DNA of 64,000 bases, from the NCBI RefSeq assembly GCF_017642925.1, contig NZ_JAEPOL010000005.1:124001-188000 (forward strand), given 5' to 3'. The notes beneath the pieces were generated by a model that saw only the letters and a list, made by a program, of their open reading frames with translations, had not been told where the DNA came from and ran no database searches. The stretch comes from Maricaulis sp. (GTDB taxonomy: Bacteria > Pseudomonadota > Alphaproteobacteria > Caulobacterales > Maricaulaceae). Position numbers and translations under genes: made by a program. This document shows positions 63,272 to 64,000 of this stretch, one piece after another (position 1 is the stretch's first letter; the number at the start of each line of letters is the position of its first letter).

Positions 63272-63790
63272 TCAGTCCCAGCCGAACTGCACCACGATAT
63301 CGGCATTGCCGTCACCGATCTGGTGATAGGTGGTGTGCTGGCCGCTGCCGATCTGCAGCACGCCGAGGATATTGCCATTGCCTTCCTGCACGGTGTTGGC
63401 CGTGTGGCCTTCGCCCACCTGGGCGACACCGACAAGATTGCCATTGCCGGACTGATAGACCGAGCCGGTCAGATTGTCGCCGAACTGACGGGTCAGGGCA
63501 CGATTGGCGAGACCGGCCTGCAGCACATCCTGCCAGTTGTCATAACCCTGCTGGCGGATATCGAGCCGGTTGCGATAGCCGTCCTGGCGGGCCGCGGCCG
63601 CATTCTGGTCGCCACGCTGGGCGATCCGGGCGCGGTTGCGCCAGCCGTCAAAGCGGCCTTCCACCATATTGCCATAGCCGGACTGTTCCACGCTGACGCG
63701 CGAACGCGACTGGGCCTCGGCCTCGCCTGCGGCGAAAGCGATCGAGGCCAGAGCGGCCCCGGCGAGCATCATCTTCGAGAAGGTCATCAT
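63272..63790 (-). CDS. Curlin-repeat secreted protein (CsgA/CsgB-like)
   Basis: 172 residues. Signal peptide of about 27 residues ending GEAEAQ. The mature part has six or more imperfect repeats of the curlin form Q-x-G-x-x-N (SVEQSGYGNMVEG, IAQRGDQNAAA, IRQQGYDNWQDV, YQSGNGNLVGVAQVG, VQEGNGNILGVLQIG, YHQIGDGNAD). Curli form amyloid fibres on the cell surface. The chain is close to CsgA/CsgB in length. GGGAGA precedes the tandem ATGATG start. Confidence 0.86.
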   Translation of the reverse strand: MMTFSKMMLAGAALASIAFAAGEAEAQSRSRVSVEQSGYGNMVEGRFDGWRNRARIAQRGDQNAAAARQDGYRNRLDIRQQGYDNWQDVLQAGLANRALTRQFGDNLTGSVYQSGNGNLVGVAQVGEGHTANTVQEGNGNILGVLQIGSGQHTTYHQIGDGNADIVVQFGWD

Positions 63791-63891
63791 CCTGTCTCCC
63801 TGTCGGGGGCCGGCTCCATGCAGCGGCCTTCATGCACACCGGTCTAGCAAGCCGAGGCTGAGCGCAGTCTGAGGCGATGGTTCATCTCAAA

Positions 63892-63928
63892 GTCACCCAG
63901 CGTGACACCACGCTTACCCCTGCGTGAC
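63892..63928. promoter_or_regulatory. Repeated GTGAC boxes upstream of the last gene
   Basis: GTCAC-N5-GTGAC (63892-63906) and another GCGTGAC at 63922-63928. They sit about 70 bases before the start codon at 63996 and 100 bases from the curlin start on the other strand, so they may bind a regulator of either gene. Confidence 0.4.
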
Positions 63929-63995
63929 CCCGAATTAAGTTGTCCCGGAATGCTGGCGCACCCCTATTGGACCGCGACAAACAGGGAGGGATTTC

Positions 63996-64000
63996 ATGAA
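63996..64000 (+). CDS. First codons of a gene cut by the right edge
   Basis: An ATG at 63996 is preceded by GGGAGGGA at the right distance, so a gene begins here and runs off the window. Nothing can be said about its product. It is divergent from the curlin-repeat gene. Confidence 0.5.

Overview
The window is about 64 kb of GC-rich, densely coding bacterial chromosome with no mobile-element signature. Several features point to a marine or aquatic alphaproteobacterium of the Caulobacterales/Maricaulales type (inference): the conserved alphaproteobacterial block murA, DUF2948, UPF0262, LMW-PTP, infA, maf, rng, yacG; a Caulobacter-like flagellin under a sigma54 promoter; a CC0125/CC1285-type lipoprotein; a TonB-dependent receptor beside a secreted S9 peptidase; and a cbb3 terminal oxidase. 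No integrase, transposase, CRISPR array, prophage or rRNA operon was seen. Two tRNA genes are present, tRNA-Phe(GAA) and tRNA-Thr(GGU).

Layout. 1-3390: ccoNOQP cbb3 oxidase operon on the minus strand, with ccoP running off the left edge. 3841-7703: transaldolase with a terminator inside its last codons, threonine ammonia-lyase, a previously easy-to-miss 49-residue membrane peptide, and an ArsR/SRPBCC/DUF4287 operon with a clear operator. 7793-12379: alpha/beta hydrolase, SDR and Baeyer-Villiger monooxygenase in a tight operon, with a divergent Old Yellow Enzyme. 12376-15067: flagellin with sigma54 promoter, then AidB-type acyl-CoA dehydrogenase. 15199-19258: a lipoprotein with an I9-like domain followed by a large secreted subtilase carrying four C-terminal repeats. 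19505-20641: PepSY membrane protein. 20799-26216: tRNA-Phe, yacG, rng, maf, infA, LMW-PTP, UPF0262, DUF2948, murA and a small basic protein. 26312-29727: tRNA-Thr, two secreted unknowns, prolyl iminopeptidase and a DUF2793 protein. 29888-33462: methylmalonyl-CoA mutase. 33621-38858: envelope-associated small proteins, lipoproteins, MmcQ, an HhH protein and a BON-like membrane protein. 39071-43963: TonB receptor divergent from S9 peptidase. 44375-53628: GSTs, Tat-exported amidase, a 4-TM/vWA-like gene pair, M28 peptidase, pirin and DUF2891. 53899-60183: pckA, then the threonine operon. 60180-64000: lipoprotein, histidine kinase/response regulator, a curlin-repeat protein and the first codons of another gene.

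The most notable system is the threonine operon: a 50-codon leader with the run Thr5-Ile-Met-Thr2, a following rho-independent terminator and a possible antiterminator precede a compact aspartate kinase-homoserine dehydrogenase fusion that has no visible ACT (feedback) domain, then thrB and thrC. The sequence suggests that control has moved from allostery to transcription attenuation. Other points of interest are the I9-lipoprotein/subtilase pair, the 4-TM/vWA-like pair, the sigma54 flagellin promoter, the ArsR operator and a perfect 27-bp intergenic inverted repeat.
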